Source of the DNA: Heterocephalus glaber
Lineage: Eukaryota > Chordata > Mammalia > Rodentia > Bathyergidae
Direction: 5' to 3'
Assembly (NCBI RefSeq): GCF_000247695.1
Contig: NW_004624743.1
Location: 9,169,517 to 9,233,516 of the forward strand
Length of the DNA stretch: 64,000 nt
Made by a program: the position numbers and the translations under genes. The stretch's first letter is position 1. Every line of letters begins with the position of its first letter. Below, in pieces: positions 22,836 through 34,624 of this stretch. The notes beneath the pieces were generated by a model. That model was not told where the DNA came from. It saw nothing but the letters and a program-made list of their open reading frames with translations, and did not search any database.

Positions 22836-23850
22836 GGAAGGTGGAGAAGGGCTCATCAGAAGCTTTTGATTACTCATATAGAGAGCTTATAAATCATATA
22901 TTTCACCCTACCCACACCACCTTAGATATCTGGAATGAGAGACAAATGACTGAAAGAGAATATTGAGACATATATTTTAAAATTCACTGTTCATCTGAAA
23001 TTCAAATTTAACTCTATGTTCTCCAGCAACTCTGTCTGAGCTGCTCAGGCTGGCTTTGCTCTTCTCATTCTAGACATGGCACACTGACGACTCCCGTGGA
23101 GACTAACCTTTCTGACAGGAGCAGCTCTAACTGTCCCCTGTAACTGCACTGAGAGGAGTTAGCCCTCTCTCTGACTTTCCTATGCTGGCACCGTACCCAC
23201 TCTGTGGAAATTACTAAACCCAAAGGTAACCTTTTCATGTTGTTCTTCCAGTGTACTATCAATATTTGCCACTCATAAAGCTAGCAATGGTACATCCATT
23301 TCTAGCAATAAGTCACACCCACCCTCCCACTGAAAAATTTCTGAAATTGTGAGATGGATTGTCTTCTCAAACTGATCAATTCACAAGCAAATAAGGACTA
23401 TCAGACTAAAATGTCAGTGAAGATGAGACTCCTGGTGTTAAGAGGATTATTGAATCCTGAGGGAATTACTACATGTGACGCTTAGGATTTCTTGGCCATG
23501 GCCTTCTAGAATCCAAGCAAAAGACAAAGACCAGGGCTTTCCCAGGGTCAGGGATCTAAGAGAAAATGCTGAAATAGCTATGGTGCTACAGATCCACTCT
23601 TCAGAATAAAAGTGAAGTTAATGATATCTCCCTGAGATTTCATAAACAAAACTAGTTCTGACATGAGTTTGTAGCCTAGATTCACACATGTAGGTATGCT
23701 GACAATCTCAAGCCAAAAACTGAATTTACATTGATTCCAAAATAGATTATACACATAGATGCCATACAAAGGCAAAGGGAAATTCTTTCTTGAGCACCTT
23801 CCTTCCTCTTGAACTGAAATATTTCCTGATGATACTAGTCTAAGGATTAT
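22836..23850. other. No recognisable gene or repeat
   Basis: This is unique-looking sequence. A long minus-strand open frame that begins at 24195 and ends at 23578 enters this area, but its upstream part is the complement of an L1 polypurine tail. Confidence 0.4.
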
Positions 23851-24153
23851 AAGGTAAGGACTAAAAGGATTAATAACTAATAATTGATACTTTGAAATAG
23901 GAAAAGGTCTAAAGGGGTAGGGTTGGTGGGAAGAGATAGGGAAAGGAAAGAGTGGAAAGGAAAAATTATGAGAAAAGAAAAAAATGGAAAAAAGTATGTA
24001 AATAGGGAAGGGTGGAGGGGTGAAGGGTGCACATGTAATGGGGAAAAATAAGAACCAAGATACATCATGTACAGGTACAAGCACCCAAAGATAAATGTAA
24101 ATGTACTGTATACCTAAAATGTACCAATAAAAGAATTTAAGTAAAACAAAAAA
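23851..24153 (+). mobile_element. L1 3' tail (polypurine type A)
   Basis: This shows the same module as at 19971: 'actttgaaataggaaaaggt', a purine tract containing 'gaaaggaaagagtgg', 'aataagaaccaagatacat', 'gataaatgtaaatgtac' and 'aaatgtaccaataaaag', with an A-rich end. Its purine tract carries extra units shared with the copy at 24881-25424, suggesting those two are close relatives. The long antisense open frame here is a by-product of the purine-only strand. Confidence 0.85.
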
Positions 24154-24164
24154 AATTGCATAAC

Positions 24165-24880
24165 CCATCTCTCCCCTCCCACAAAAAGATACCAAAATGG
24201 GAAGGCAAACATAAAATAGAAAGAATTAATTTATCAGTATAAAATATTCAGCAAATACATCTATCATATTTAAGAAATATTAAAATATGAGTAGAAAAAT
24301 CAATGCACTTATAAAGAAAGTAAACAAGCAAACTTGACAAAGAACAAAGAACTTGTGAACATAAAAAATTGAAATTTAAAAATCAATTAATAGATGCAAT
24401 AATAGATCAGGGGTACATGAAAAATATAATTAGCAAACTGATGAGAAGTCTAAAAGAAAAATCCTAAAGATCTATGACACTACCCAAAGACCTAATCTTC
24501 ATAATTAAGACAAATGATTAAGTATTCATAAATAGAAGCCAGTTTTCACTTAAGTTTGCAACCTCATTCATTCAACTGACATGCTCTAAAAAATTCAAGC
24601 TAAGATTTGAGTTTTAGAAACATAAATAACAGAAGAAAAAGCTAAGGTAAAAATAATTGTGAAAGATAAGTTCTAAGGACTATCATAAAATGAAAGACAT
24701 CAATCCACATATTCAAAAAGCCTCCAAATTCCCAAGTTAGAGAAATAATAAAAAAAAAATCTCATTCAGACTCACTACAGAACATACACAAATAAAAATC
24801 TTACAAAAAATTAAAAAGTCAAATTATTTTCTAAAGAATGAAGGACAACTTGATAGTTGATTCAATTGAAGCCAGAATTC
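24165..24880 (+). mobile_element. Second old L1 (L1/HAL1-like), ORF1 region
   Basis: The A-rich sequence contains 'gaaagacatcaatccacat' and 'attcaaaaagcctccaaatt', matching the ORF1 C-terminal block of old L1/HAL1 elements (…tcaagaagctcaacaaactcc…). The upstream part to about 24250 is less certain. All frames are broken. Confidence 0.6.
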
Positions 24881-25424
24881 CCCATGTTTATAGTGACACA
24901 ATTTGTAATAGCTAAAGCTTGGAAACAGCCCAAGTGCCCATCAACTGGAAACTGGATAAAGACATGGGTTTTTTTTATAAAATGGAGCACTACTCAGCCA
25001 TAAAGAATGAAAAACCAGAGTCATTCATAGCTAAATGGATGCATATCAAGGCCATACTCTTAAGTGAAATAAATAGGACACACACGTGTAAATACCGAGT
25101 AGTTTAGTTTGAGAAATTGAAAGTGTAAATAAGGATTAAAATGAATAATTGATAATTTGAAATAGGAAAAGTTCCAAAGGTGTAGAGGTGGTGGGAGGGG
25201 AAGGGGAAAGGGAAGAAAGGAAAGGAAAAATTATGAGAAAAGAAAAAAAAATGGAAATGAAATCTATGTAAATAGGGAATGGTGGAGGGGTGAAGGGTGC
25301 ACAGGTAATGGGGAAAAAAATAAGAACTAAGATACATCATGTACAGGTACAAGCATCCAATGATAAATGTAAATGTATTGCATTCCTAAAATCTACCTAC
25401 CAATAAAAGAATTTTTTTAAAAAC
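24881..25424 (+). mobile_element. Young L1 3' end inserted in the second old L1
   Basis: It reads through the conserved L1 3' UTR 'caatttgtaatagctaaagc', 'aagtgcccatcaactgg', 'tggagcactactcagcca' and 'cttaagtgaaataaataggac', then the type A tail ('aactaagatacatcatg', 'caataaaagaattttttt'). It is bounded by identical 9-bp copies of ccagaattc at 24872-24880 and 25425-25433, a target-site duplication. Removing the insert and one copy rejoins ORF1-like sequence. Confidence 0.9.
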
Positions 25425-25433
25425 CCAGAATTC

Positions 25434-26490
25434 ATTTGAGTTACATTTAATGTGTTGAGGAAAATAACTGTGAACAATGAATTTTACCACTAGGAACATC
25501 TCTGGAGAAAAGATAACATAGAATTTTTCTAGACAAAAAAAAAAAAAAGATGGAATTTCTTAGTACATGGAAAAATAGAAAGGAATTTCCATAAGTGGAC
25601 AAACATACCTCAGCAAAACATATAGCAAATTTCATTCTTCATAGTGAAATGATGAAAATTTCTCCTATAGCCTCAAAATGAGGCAGTGGTGCCTGCTATC
25701 ATGATTTCATTCATCATTGTACTAATTGTCATGGCCAGAAAAATAAGAAAATTGGAGTTAAATAATGAGCATTAAAAATTAAAAAGTAAAACTTTCATTA
25801 ATTACAAACATATTACTATCTAGAAAGTCCAAGAAAATCAATAAATATATACTAGAGTTGATTAGAAGACAAATTTAGCAAGTTTCTGAGACACAAATTT
25901 ACTTACAAAATGAATTAGAGTTTTATATGATGGAGACAAACGTGAAATATACGTAAAATTTTAAAGTGATATTCGATGTTTTGTGAAACTATATGAAGTC
26001 TGAGAAATGTATAACAAAACTAAAAAAATTATAAAGTTATAAAACATTAAAAATTAAAGAAAAGTAAATGAAGAGATGTTCATAAATTAGAAAACTATAT
26101 CACAAAATGTCAAATCTTCTGAAGTTTATCAATAAAATCAAAACAATTATTAAATAGCTTTTCTTTCAGTGGAACTTGACAAGCTGATTAAAAATGGAAG
26201 AGCAAAGAGCTAAGACTTTCTAACACTCTCCCGAATCATAAATGAGAGCACATCTCTTAGAAAATTAAGAATTATTTTAACTCATTGAAATTAAGACAGT
26301 GTAGTATTGCCTGAGAGATTGAAAAATAGTCCAAACATAAGAACCTTATAGAAGCCCACACACACAAAGAATCGATTTATAACAGAGGTGATATTTCAGA
26401 TTAGTAAAAAGATAGAATTTACAATAAACAGTTCTGGGCCAATTGGTTATCCCTATGAAGAAATAAACAAAACTAGACTTTTATTCCACA

Positions 26491-26535
<45 letters not shown>

Positions 26536-26654
26536 AATCTAGTGATAATAGAGATCAAATATGAAAAGAAAAACTAATATGGGATATTGGATTTTAGAGA
26601 TGCTAGATTTCCACTAGAGTAATTTCAGTCTTTCTTTAAAATTTTTCAGTGTGT
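25434..26654 (+). mobile_element. Second old L1, ORF1 end and ORF2 remnant
   Basis: Immediately after the insertion the L1 resumes (gtgaacaatgaattttacc). 25600-25760 corresponds to the RT region near 'gaggcagtggtgcctgctat' (for the 'acaaggatgccc' block) and 'gtcatggccagaaaaataag'. 26160-26480 corresponds to the C-terminal ORF2 region ('agtgtagtattgcctgagag', 'ccaattggttatccctatg'). It is heavily mutated, with no frame longer than a few dozen codons. Confidence 0.65.
26495..26534. repeat. (CA)n microsatellite
   Basis: This is a pure CA dinucleotide run of 20 units inside the old L1. Confidence 0.97.
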
Positions 26655-27069
26655 GTAATATTGGTTTGACAAGGGTTTTTGTGTCCTCTAAAGTTTCACA
26701 TGTTGAATTTAATCTCCACTGTGAAGAATTACGAGAGTGGAAATTTAATGAATATGGTGGTTACAGACAATGACTTTGGAAAGTGATGAGGATCAGAGCA
26801 GGTTATTAGAGTGGAACCCCCAAGGTTGAATCACTGTTGCTTTATACAAATAGGAAGAAAGACCAGGCAAGTGTATATATATCCACATGCCCTCACCCTA
26901 TCTCCTGCCCCGTGATTCTCTGCATTACAAAGAGACTCTAGCAGGAAGACCATCCCAGATATGGCTCTTCCACCTCTAATCAGAATCATGAGCCAAATAA
27001 ACCTCTTTTCTTTATAAAGTACTTTGCCTCAAGTATTTAATTATACTGACAAAAATGGACTAATATACA
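26655..27069 (+). mobile_element. MaLR-type LTR inserted in the second old L1
   Basis: The LTR has 'tttttgtgtcctctaaagtt', 'tggaacccccaaggttg', 'aagaccaggcaagtg' and, near its end, 'tgagccaaataaacctcttt' (polyadenylation signal aataaa), 'tataaagtactttgcctc' and 'aaaaatggactaatatac'. These are the THE1/MST/MLT1-style landmarks. L1 sequence continues on both sides. Confidence 0.8.
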
Positions 27070-27388
27070 GATAACATTGAAAATTGAACCACATTCAAAT
27101 TCAGCATCTTTTAAAAAATACTAAACACCATAAAGAGAAGACAAAATATTTTCCACATATATAAAAAAGGACTAAGAACCAGAGTTTTCAAAGAACTCCT
27201 ACTAATAAATGAGAAGATGAAACTGGAAGATATTATGTTAAGTGAATTAAAAAGAATCACAAAAAGATACACAAGGGGCTGGAGAGAGGAGGACAGGTTG
27301 GTCAATGGGTTCTAAGTTATAGTTAGATAGTAAAAATAAGTTCTGATGCTCTATGGCATAGTACAGTGACTACAGATAATGCTAGCAT
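27070..27388 (+). mobile_element. Second old L1, 3' UTR
   Basis: After the LTR, 'gatgaaactggaagatatta', 'tgttaagtgaattaaaaag', 'gacaggttggtcaatggg' and 'agttatagttagatagtaaa' match the L1MA-type 3' UTR. The end 'tagtacagtgactacagat' is followed directly by a DNA-transposon-like terminus. Confidence 0.75.
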
Positions 27389-27560
27389 AGTGTATGCAGT
27401 AGTACCTAGGTTCACTAACTTAATTTGTTCCACAATTCTGGGGAAGATGGCCATAGTGTTGTTCCTCAGCCAATCCAGAGTTCATGAACAGAAGCAAAAT
27501 TTTTGCCAAATGCTTCTGTTTGAGAGCCAAATGTTCGTGAATATAATATATATATTATAT
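27389..27560 (+). mobile_element. DNA transposon terminus, copy 1 (Tigger-like)
   Basis: It begins 'cagtagtacctaggttcact' and continues 'aacttaatttgttccacaat', close to mammalian transposon termini of the 'gtacctcggttc..gaacttaatctgttcc' type. It then reads on through 'cagagttcatgaacagaagc' and ends in AT-rich sequence. The exact family is uncertain. Confidence 0.5.
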
Positions 27561-27754
27561 TTTTTCAAAAAGAAAAATAATAAACTTCTGGAAGCAAATG
27601 TCTACCACTTTGAGCACCTCTTGTAATTGTAGGGGCCAAAAATAACTTGTATTAATCTCATGATGTCTCAATAAATTTAGTATTGAAATATTTATACGAG
27701 TCTTTTTTTCTGAAGTATGTATACATTTTTGGTGGACTCTCTCTCCCTATGTAT

Positions 27755-27850
27755 ATTTAGTAGCACCTCAATTCACAAACTTAATTCTTTCCAGGATTCT
27801 GGTTGCAAACCGAATTGAACCAGAACGGAGTCAAATTCAATGGTTATGTT
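27755..27850 (+). mobile_element. DNA transposon terminus, copy 2 (same family)
   Basis: The phrases 'tagtagcacctcaattcac', 'aaacttaattctttccagg' and 'attctggttgcaaaccgaat' repeat the terminal motif of the copy at 27389 in the same orientation, with extra terminal-like sequence. It could be a second insertion or an internal repetition of one element. Confidence 0.5.
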
Positions 27851-28407
27851 CAATCTTGACCTTATGGTGAAGTTGATTCTGTTCTCGTCCAGTTTGGTAT
27901 GTATTACTTGCAAGATAATATGTCTAAGACTGTGGCACATACAAAAGGGCAATGGATATAAGGATCTTTCCCATTTCTTGGAATTTCTAAGTAGCCTTGT
28001 AGTTCTACTCCCTCTGTAGCAAGCTTAACTCTAAACCATCTTCTTTGTGGCTGCCAGACCCACATTTCTACTGTGTTTGAGATAAAATTTTTTAATGAAT
28101 TTCTCCAATCACTTTTTTTCTTGCAAGACTCTGATGGTTCTCCATCACATTTAGAGCTCATCAATTTAAATGGCTGCACAGGCAAGGAGAGAAGAAACTT
28201 GCTGAGGATAAGGAAAAGAAAGAGCATGGAAACCATGTTGGAAGAGGGTTGCAGCCAGGTGACCCAAGCCCACCACTGACTCTCAGGAACACACACTCAG
28301 TGTGGATTTTTTTTATATGAAAAGAATAAGATCTGGATTTTTTAAAATAAAAATCATCTGATTTTTCAAACAATGTAATCACTACATTTTTCAGAAACAA
28401 TGACCTG
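27851..28407. other. Unassigned sequence
   Basis: Open frames on both strands (130 codons on the minus strand, 28296-27904) show no motif. The stretch around 28090-28170 weakly recalls an L2 fragment. I see no gene. Confidence 0.35.
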
Positions 28408-28650
28408 ATGACTTGCAAAATAAAGTACAAATTTCTTCACATACCAAGCAGGGCTTTTCAAACTATTTGCAAACTGACTTCCTTAAGGCTCTTCCCATGC
28501 TCCATGTTCTGTGCACATTCTCCCAGGATCAGCTGTGTCTTCTGGCCGTCCCCAGATGACTGCACAGTAGGTTATATGTCAGTGCCTCATCCACATCCAC
28601 TCACCTCCAAGGACTGCACTCAAAGCCATTTCCACTCCGAAGTCTTCCTC
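28408..28650 (+). mobile_element. LINE L2 fragment, sense (likely)
   Basis: 'tgcaaaataaagtacaaatt' followed by a C/T-rich stretch with 'cttcccatgctccatgttct' and 'ccgaagtcttcctcaac' follows the L2 order (aagtccaaactcc … ggaagccttccctgac). The match is diverged. The 114-codon frame across it is not a gene. Confidence 0.5.
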
Positions 28651-28717
28651 AACACCTCAGGGCAAAGGCAGCCAGAGTTTACTATATCTGTCTCCTTGTC
28701 TTTGTTCATATACATAC

Positions 28718-28990
28718 AGGCTGTCCTTGACTTTCATATTTTCAGCTTTTGAACAGCCAACACTTTCATGCATTATACATCGACACTCCAAAGTGCCTTT
28801 TGTATGCCAAATCCAGACTTTCATACATCAGCAGATCAACGAACATTTTGCACTAATGTGTAGTGGCACCGCCTGACAGCCAAGAGCTCTGTTTGGGCAG
28901 TCATGCCATCTTTGTCTGTACGAGCAGGCTTCATATAATTATCTGAATATTTTTTGCTCTTTGCCCTTATTATTTTGCCAAAATGAAAAG
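28718..28990 (+). mobile_element. Possible Tigger-family DNA transposon fragment
   Basis: It begins 'caggctgtccttgactttca', resembling transposon termini of the 'caggctgtcctcgacttacg' type, and continues with 'catattttcagcttttgaac'. The rest has no clear landmark. Confidence 0.4.
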
Positions 28991-31454
28991 AAAATGCATG
29001 TTGGAAATGCTGATAATAGTGATAAAAATCATAGGTTTCATAAGCTTAATACAGTTGAAACAAAGATGAAATCATTAGACATTCCCATTATGCCACATCT
29101 TTAACCCCAATCAGACTCTTATTAGATTTAAACCCAGTCAACTGTGTTTCAATTACAAAGGGAAAAAATAAGATTAAGGACCCTGTATAAAACGCTGGAA
29201 ATAAATTGTGGAAATTGTGTGTAAATGGCAAGGTATAATTAGAGAATGTATCATATATTTTAGCTCTCGGGAATAAAGGGAAACTGTATAACATATAAGT
29301 CCTTTTTCTTTTTTCTTTCACATTACATGTTTAAGGGATGTATTATGTATGAATCAATGAATATTTAGGACACTCTTTCATTGAGAATCCTAGAGTTTTT
29401 GTACACCCCTAACCTTTGGGCACCCTTGAAGCACCAGCTGCCTCCTTTGTTCCCACACTCACACACCACTGAGGGGTGAAAAGAATCTAGACTTGCTCAC
29501 TGGATTGTTCCCTATTGGATGGCACAGGCTCTGTCTAGTAAGCTACCTACCATGATGGAGTCACGATGATCACGTTAGAACAAAGATGGCACAGGCTGTG
29601 TGGGGCAAAGGGACAAAACCTCAGGTTCTGTGAAATAGGAGAAAGATTCAAACAATTTCTGGGCATCGAACAATAGGTAATGTGGTATGTCTGTCACTTT
29701 ATTTACCCTCATAAAAACTTACAAAGATCCATTGAAAAAATGGATAAAATGAACTCACCATTCAAGCGATTTACCCTTGATCATGAACATACACACATGT
29801 ACACACACAAAGGAGTAATTAAGCTTCTTATAAAATGAATCTTCCTATAAAAATATAATGTCTTCAGTCTATTTAGTGTTGACAAACACTGAATAGGCCT
29901 ATCACCAAATTATCAACAGAGGTATGTCCTGCTGGTCCATCCTTGAGACTTGCCCCTGTCTGGGATGATTTAACTTTCTTTTCCAGAAGTATTAATGCAG
30001 TCATTATCTAAATGGTTCCTTTGATGAGGACCATAAAATCATTACCCTCCCCCTAAGCACAGTTGTCTACTTAAGATTCTCATTGGCAACTCTCCTCCAG
30101 CACCTCACCTTCTTAACAGAACTACTGAGAAACTGAGTTTTGTGTGCACTTAAATTCTCTACACATTATGTTGCCAACCAAGAAAAATAATGGTGCCCTG
30201 TAACATTAATTTTAACTGGTTTACATTAGTTTTCACCACCGAAGTTATATATTATTTCTTATTTTATATCTGCTTCAATATTTCCAACTGGATTAAAGTT
30301 TTGTAGAAGAGTCATATTAATATTCCTCTTAAATCCTAGTGCTTTAGCCAGAGTAAATTGTTGATAGGTTTTTAGGCTGAATGGATAGTATGTCTTTGTT
30401 TAGCAAGAAATCATTGTGCAATTACTATGCCCTGGAACTTTTCTTACCCACTGGTGTATGTGTTTCACTTTAAATAATATAAACAAGATATCTCTTGTGG
30501 CATTTTACACCCAATTGAACAAAAATGGTCAATAAGAAATAAGTGCCTGGTAATTAAATTATATAAGGACAACAGAGGTGTGTCAGAAACTGAATACTGT
30601 GGAAGAGGAGTTTCTTCACTTAATGTAGTTAGCAGAGGTTTTGCAGAACTGATACTGGCACTGAGAATGAAAGACAAGAAGGAGGAAAGGGATGCTGGGA
30701 GGATGCAAGAGCAGATATAAAATTCCCAAAGGAACAAACAGAAAGAAGTGTGTTTCAGGGCCAGAGGGGGAGTGACAAATTGTACTCATGCAGCCTAAGG
30801 GGAAGGGGCAGCCGTGTTAGGCTGAATCACTAAGCATCTAATAATTCATGTACACATGTACACGGACCAGCTGCGTAATTTGCAGACCCCAGAACAAAAT
30901 GGAAATGTGGAGCCTTTCTGTTGAAAATAAAAGAGAAAAATGCATTTTAAAACATGAACATACAGCAAACATACTTTGTTTTCTTCCCTGTCTCACTTTC
31001 AACATGTCACAGTGCTTTTAATTTGCTATTTAATGTTTCGCTTCCTCGAGCACACGGACACTTCCTAGGTAAGCAGCACATGAGGACAGCCAGTGTGACA
31101 CCCCACCTCAGATACGACAGGGCCAAGTCTGTATCTTCTTGTGTCCCTGGTCCCCTCTGAGACTCAGGTGATACAAATTCTGTTATACAGAAAGACATAA
31201 CTTTATCATTTTCAATGGTGGAAACTCTAGGCTGATGTGAAAGCAACATCTTAACTGGTCAAACACAAAGTACCAGAAACGTCATTTTCAAGGTATAATA
31301 AACTAAAACGATTGTTTAGTTTAACCTTCTACTTAGTGATCATACTGAACCAATTCTAAATCTAATGATAGTCAAGAGAAACCTATTGAATATCTTCCCA
31401 TTCTTTTTTTTTCCCTCTTACTAAATTCCCAGTTAAATTCCAACACTATTCTTT
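28991..31454. other. Mostly unique sequence, one possible L2 tail
   Basis: No gene is seen. At 30270-30395 a stretch ending 'gagtaaattgttgatagg' may be an L2 3' end. 29400-29640 is more GC-rich than its surroundings and contains two short near-copies of 'gatggcacaggct' (29518 and 29584), with no family that I recognise. Confidence 0.35.
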
Positions 31455-31750
31455 AAGCCAGAATTTTCTCATTTAATATTTAATGAGTACCCCCCGTGTG
31501 CCAGGCACATACCTGAATATATTAACTCCAAAACTGAAATGCAAACCATGCTATAAGTAAAACTTAGTATTTTATACGGTACAGTTTTTTACAATGACAG
31601 TTCCATATTTTCTGTGAAACAGGACTTTTAAATTTACTATTTCAAAATGTCTCAAGCACTGCCGCACCCTAACACCCCAAACCTTAACACAGAGGTACAA
31701 TTATTCCTCATTTTTAGAAAAATGAATCAAAGACCAGAGCTCAAAAGTGG
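31455..31750 (-). repeat. MIR SINE, antisense
   Basis: 'gagtaccccccgtgtgccag', 'gcacatacctgaatatatta' and, after a spacer, 'attcctcatttttagaaaaa' with 'tcaaagaccagagctc' match the complement of MIR. The middle is diverged or expanded. Confidence 0.55.
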
Positions 31751-33322
31751 TTGCTCCACAGTGGTAGACAAAGTCTCCTGGCAGTGTTGTCTTTCCGGAA
31801 AGCCCGATCCATTTATACAATCCCCTCTTCTTTAATGAATCACTGTACCTCTTACATCCTCATAGTCCTAATTACAGAAATACTCAACAATTTAACAATT
31901 CTAAAACACCCACTGAAAAGACTATCTTGTTTGTATTTCATTTTAGAAGAACTGTACTTCAAATTATTTGAAATGTCTTAAAGAAATCTTGACTGTGATG
32001 TTACTAAGCAGCCACATTTGCATATAGTGTTGGCTATAAATGTAAACCATAAACACTTCCATGAGGTGTTCATATCAGGCTATTCAAAGAAAGAAGTCTG
32101 TGACTTAAAATTAGTGACTACTTTATTTGAAGGATCATGTCTTCCAAAAGCATTCACTGTTGTATGTATGTGTTTAAAGGGGTCCATAGATCAAGGCAGT
32201 GATTTTCTGAATACATCAAACATCTCGTAGCATTCCCAAAGATCTGCTGATTAACCCAGTAGGATATTAATTATGAACACATCTGCCATTCTTACTTTTT
32301 GTTCTTTTTCTTTAAATAGGAATAGATTCAGACCTGTATGTATGATTAGGTGTAGTTAGCAGTGCATGATGAGCTAGATTTAGACATATTTATGAAGCAT
32401 CAGATAAAATGAAGTAGTTTACTAGAAAACATAACTTGCGCTGGAGATTGGAATGCTCAAATTAAGAGAAAGTTGTTTTATTTTTAAAGCTTAACCTTAC
32501 GTGAAACAGGATATGAGGTGGTTGAATGTGAAGGAATAGATAGCTTCATTGTTTCTTGAGAACAAAAGTATTTTTAGTTCCTCTATGACTCATCATAGTG
32601 CTGTAAAATATTTGGGGTATTACTCATAGTTACTAAGGAAAGAGAATAGAACAGAATAGTTTGGTGTTAGGGCAAGGGACAAGGTGAAAATACTGGTATT
32701 CTACTTGTGGCATTCTCATTTGTAAGAAATCAGACAATTTCTTTGCTCTGTGCTGCTTTTCTTTCTCTGCAAAAAGAAGTGTAATACATCATTAAAACAA
32801 GGGATAATCCATATGCTACAAAACGAGAAACATCAAATTAAAAACCAGGCATAGGGAGTCCAAGAGACATAGCACACTGCAATAAACTCCACTTAAATTT
32901 ATCGAACAATGTAAATTGTTGATCATGATGAAGAACTGTGCTCAGTGGAGCTGAGAAATAACTCAGAGGGCACTTCACTCAATTATTCCTTCTTTTTTCA
33001 GCTAAGATGAGCACAGGAAGGAAATAGATGAAACATCAAAAGTGGAGAAAGTATTGATGGTGGGTGAAAAAAACTGAGAAATTAAAAAAATTTTTTTTCT
33101 TTTTGCACAGGAGACTAAGTGATTTTAAACACTAACTTATGTGGAAAACAGTTCATTTACAGTCTTTTCTGTTCCTTCTTATTAAGTAGAACGCTCCAAA
33201 GTGAAGTTAACTTTCCACAACAATATCTGTTCTTCTCAGCAAAAATGATGATCAATAATCATTTGATTGAAATAATTTTAATAACATAAAGAAAAATGTC
33301 AAACTGTGACTAACTTCTCAGG
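31751..33322. other. No recognisable gene or repeat
   Basis: This is AT-rich unique-looking sequence with short open frames only. Confidence 0.4.
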
Positions 33323-33458
33323 GACACAATTTTTCGTTTTGGTTTGGTTTTTGGTTTTGGTTTTTTTTTTGTGCCAGGGATAGAACTCAGGTCCTTGTAC
33401 TTGCAAGGCAGGTGGTGGAACCACTGAGCTAAATCCCCAGCCCTACAGACACAATTTT
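33323..33458 (-). repeat. ID SINE, antisense, with 11-bp target-site duplication
   Basis: On the minus strand the element reads ggctggggatttagctcagt (A box) and, further on, the B box 'gagttctatccctggcac', with an A-rich tail seen as T/G-rich 33334-33371 on the plus strand. Identical 11-bp copies of gacacaatttt flank it at 33323-33333 and 33448-33458. The close match to ID and the intact duplication mark it as one of the most recent insertions in the window. Confidence 0.95.
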
Positions 33459-34159
33459 AATATTACTTCTCATGAAAACAATAGGCTTTTCCACTTCATT
33501 GTTTATTACTGCATATAATCACTATTGCATTTGGTGAATTATATTCTTAGTATTTTACCATTGAGTTTTCAGTCTTTCATAAACATGATATTCGGCCACA
33601 TTTTTAGGATTTTTTTACATTTATTCTAAAGATTAAGCTTGCATTGTTATACTGACAAAAATCAGCTTTTATGGCATGAAATACTAGGAAGAGGTCACTC
33701 TGAAATATTATTTGGAATCTGTCATTGCTGTAGAATTGCTTATAGGATGTCTACCATGTATGTAATCAAAATATATGAAATAACTATAGGTGATTTCCTT
33801 CAAGATAGAGAGTTATTATTGGATATTGGCTTCCTAAGAACCTCAATCCTAGTTGTTCTGAAGAAATCTGAAATGTATCCACACATTAAGAATCTCCCCT
33901 GCAGGGTATTTAGAATTTCAGAATGTAAATGATTCCTACATTTCTGTCACTAACCCCAATGTCTCTTCCAAAATCTTTACTGGGATTAATGTTCAGCCTC
34001 TCATTAATGAAATGGCAATAACCTTCTAAATGAAGAACGGGATTTTGCACAAGTAGAATTACAAGTATGACTCTTTAATTCTAGCCTAATAGTCTTAAGA
34101 TAGCTACCATAAAATTGAGAAAGGAAAAAGAATTGAGAGAAAAATTTTGAAGATTACAG
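33459..34159. other. No recognisable gene or repeat
   Basis: Unique-looking sequence. The 97-codon plus-strand frame at 33639-33932 shows no motif. Confidence 0.4.
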
Positions 34160-34624
34160 TACTATATGGCTGGGATCTCACATGGCTCCCCAGGAGGCTC
34201 ATTGTGTTGAAGATTTGATTGCTGAAGAGCTTTGGGAAAGTGATTGGTCCTGAGAGCTCTAACTGCATCAGTGGATTAATCTATTGATGAGCTAGATCAT
34301 GGTTTCATGGCGTTATTGGAGGTAACTAAACAGGAGGTGGGGCCCAGTTGAAGTCAGTGAGTCACGGTGCATGTGACCATGGGGTGGATAGCTGTTCCCT
34401 GGCCACTTCCTCTCTCCACTCTACCACTGTGCTCTGCTCCTCATCTTCCAAGAGGTGAGCAGCTTTCCTCCACCACAGCCTACTACCGTGATGACTGCTG
34501 CACCCCAGGTCCAAAGGCACTGGTGCCGACCGATCGTGGAATGAAACCTCTGAAGCCGGGAACCAAAATAAATCTTTCTTCTTTGAAGTTGTTTTCTCAG
34601 GTCACAGCAACAAACATCTAACAT
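34160..34624 (+). mobile_element. MaLR-type solo LTR
   Basis: The landmarks are 'ctatatggctgggatctcac', 'gggaaagtgattggtcctg', 'gaggtggggcccagttga', 'ctaccgtgatgactgctgc', 'gaatgaaacctctgaagcc' and 'ccaaaataaatctttcttc' (polyadenylation signal), ending 'ggtcacagcaacaaacatct'. It is almost complete and only moderately diverged. Confidence 0.75.

Noticed and set aside
23578..24195. 205-codon open frame on the minus strand, the longest in the window
   Set aside because: Its upstream half is the complement of an L1 polypurine 3' tail, where a purine-only strand leaves the opposite strand free of stops; the protein is Pro/Phe/Ser low-complexity.
26495..26534. Regularly repeated sequence considered as an array
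   Set aside because: It is a plain CA microsatellite; the window is eukaryotic and no repeat-spacer pattern exists.
28408..28752. 114-codon plus-strand open frame
   Set aside because: It lies over probable L2-derived sequence and a transposon terminus, and has no domain.
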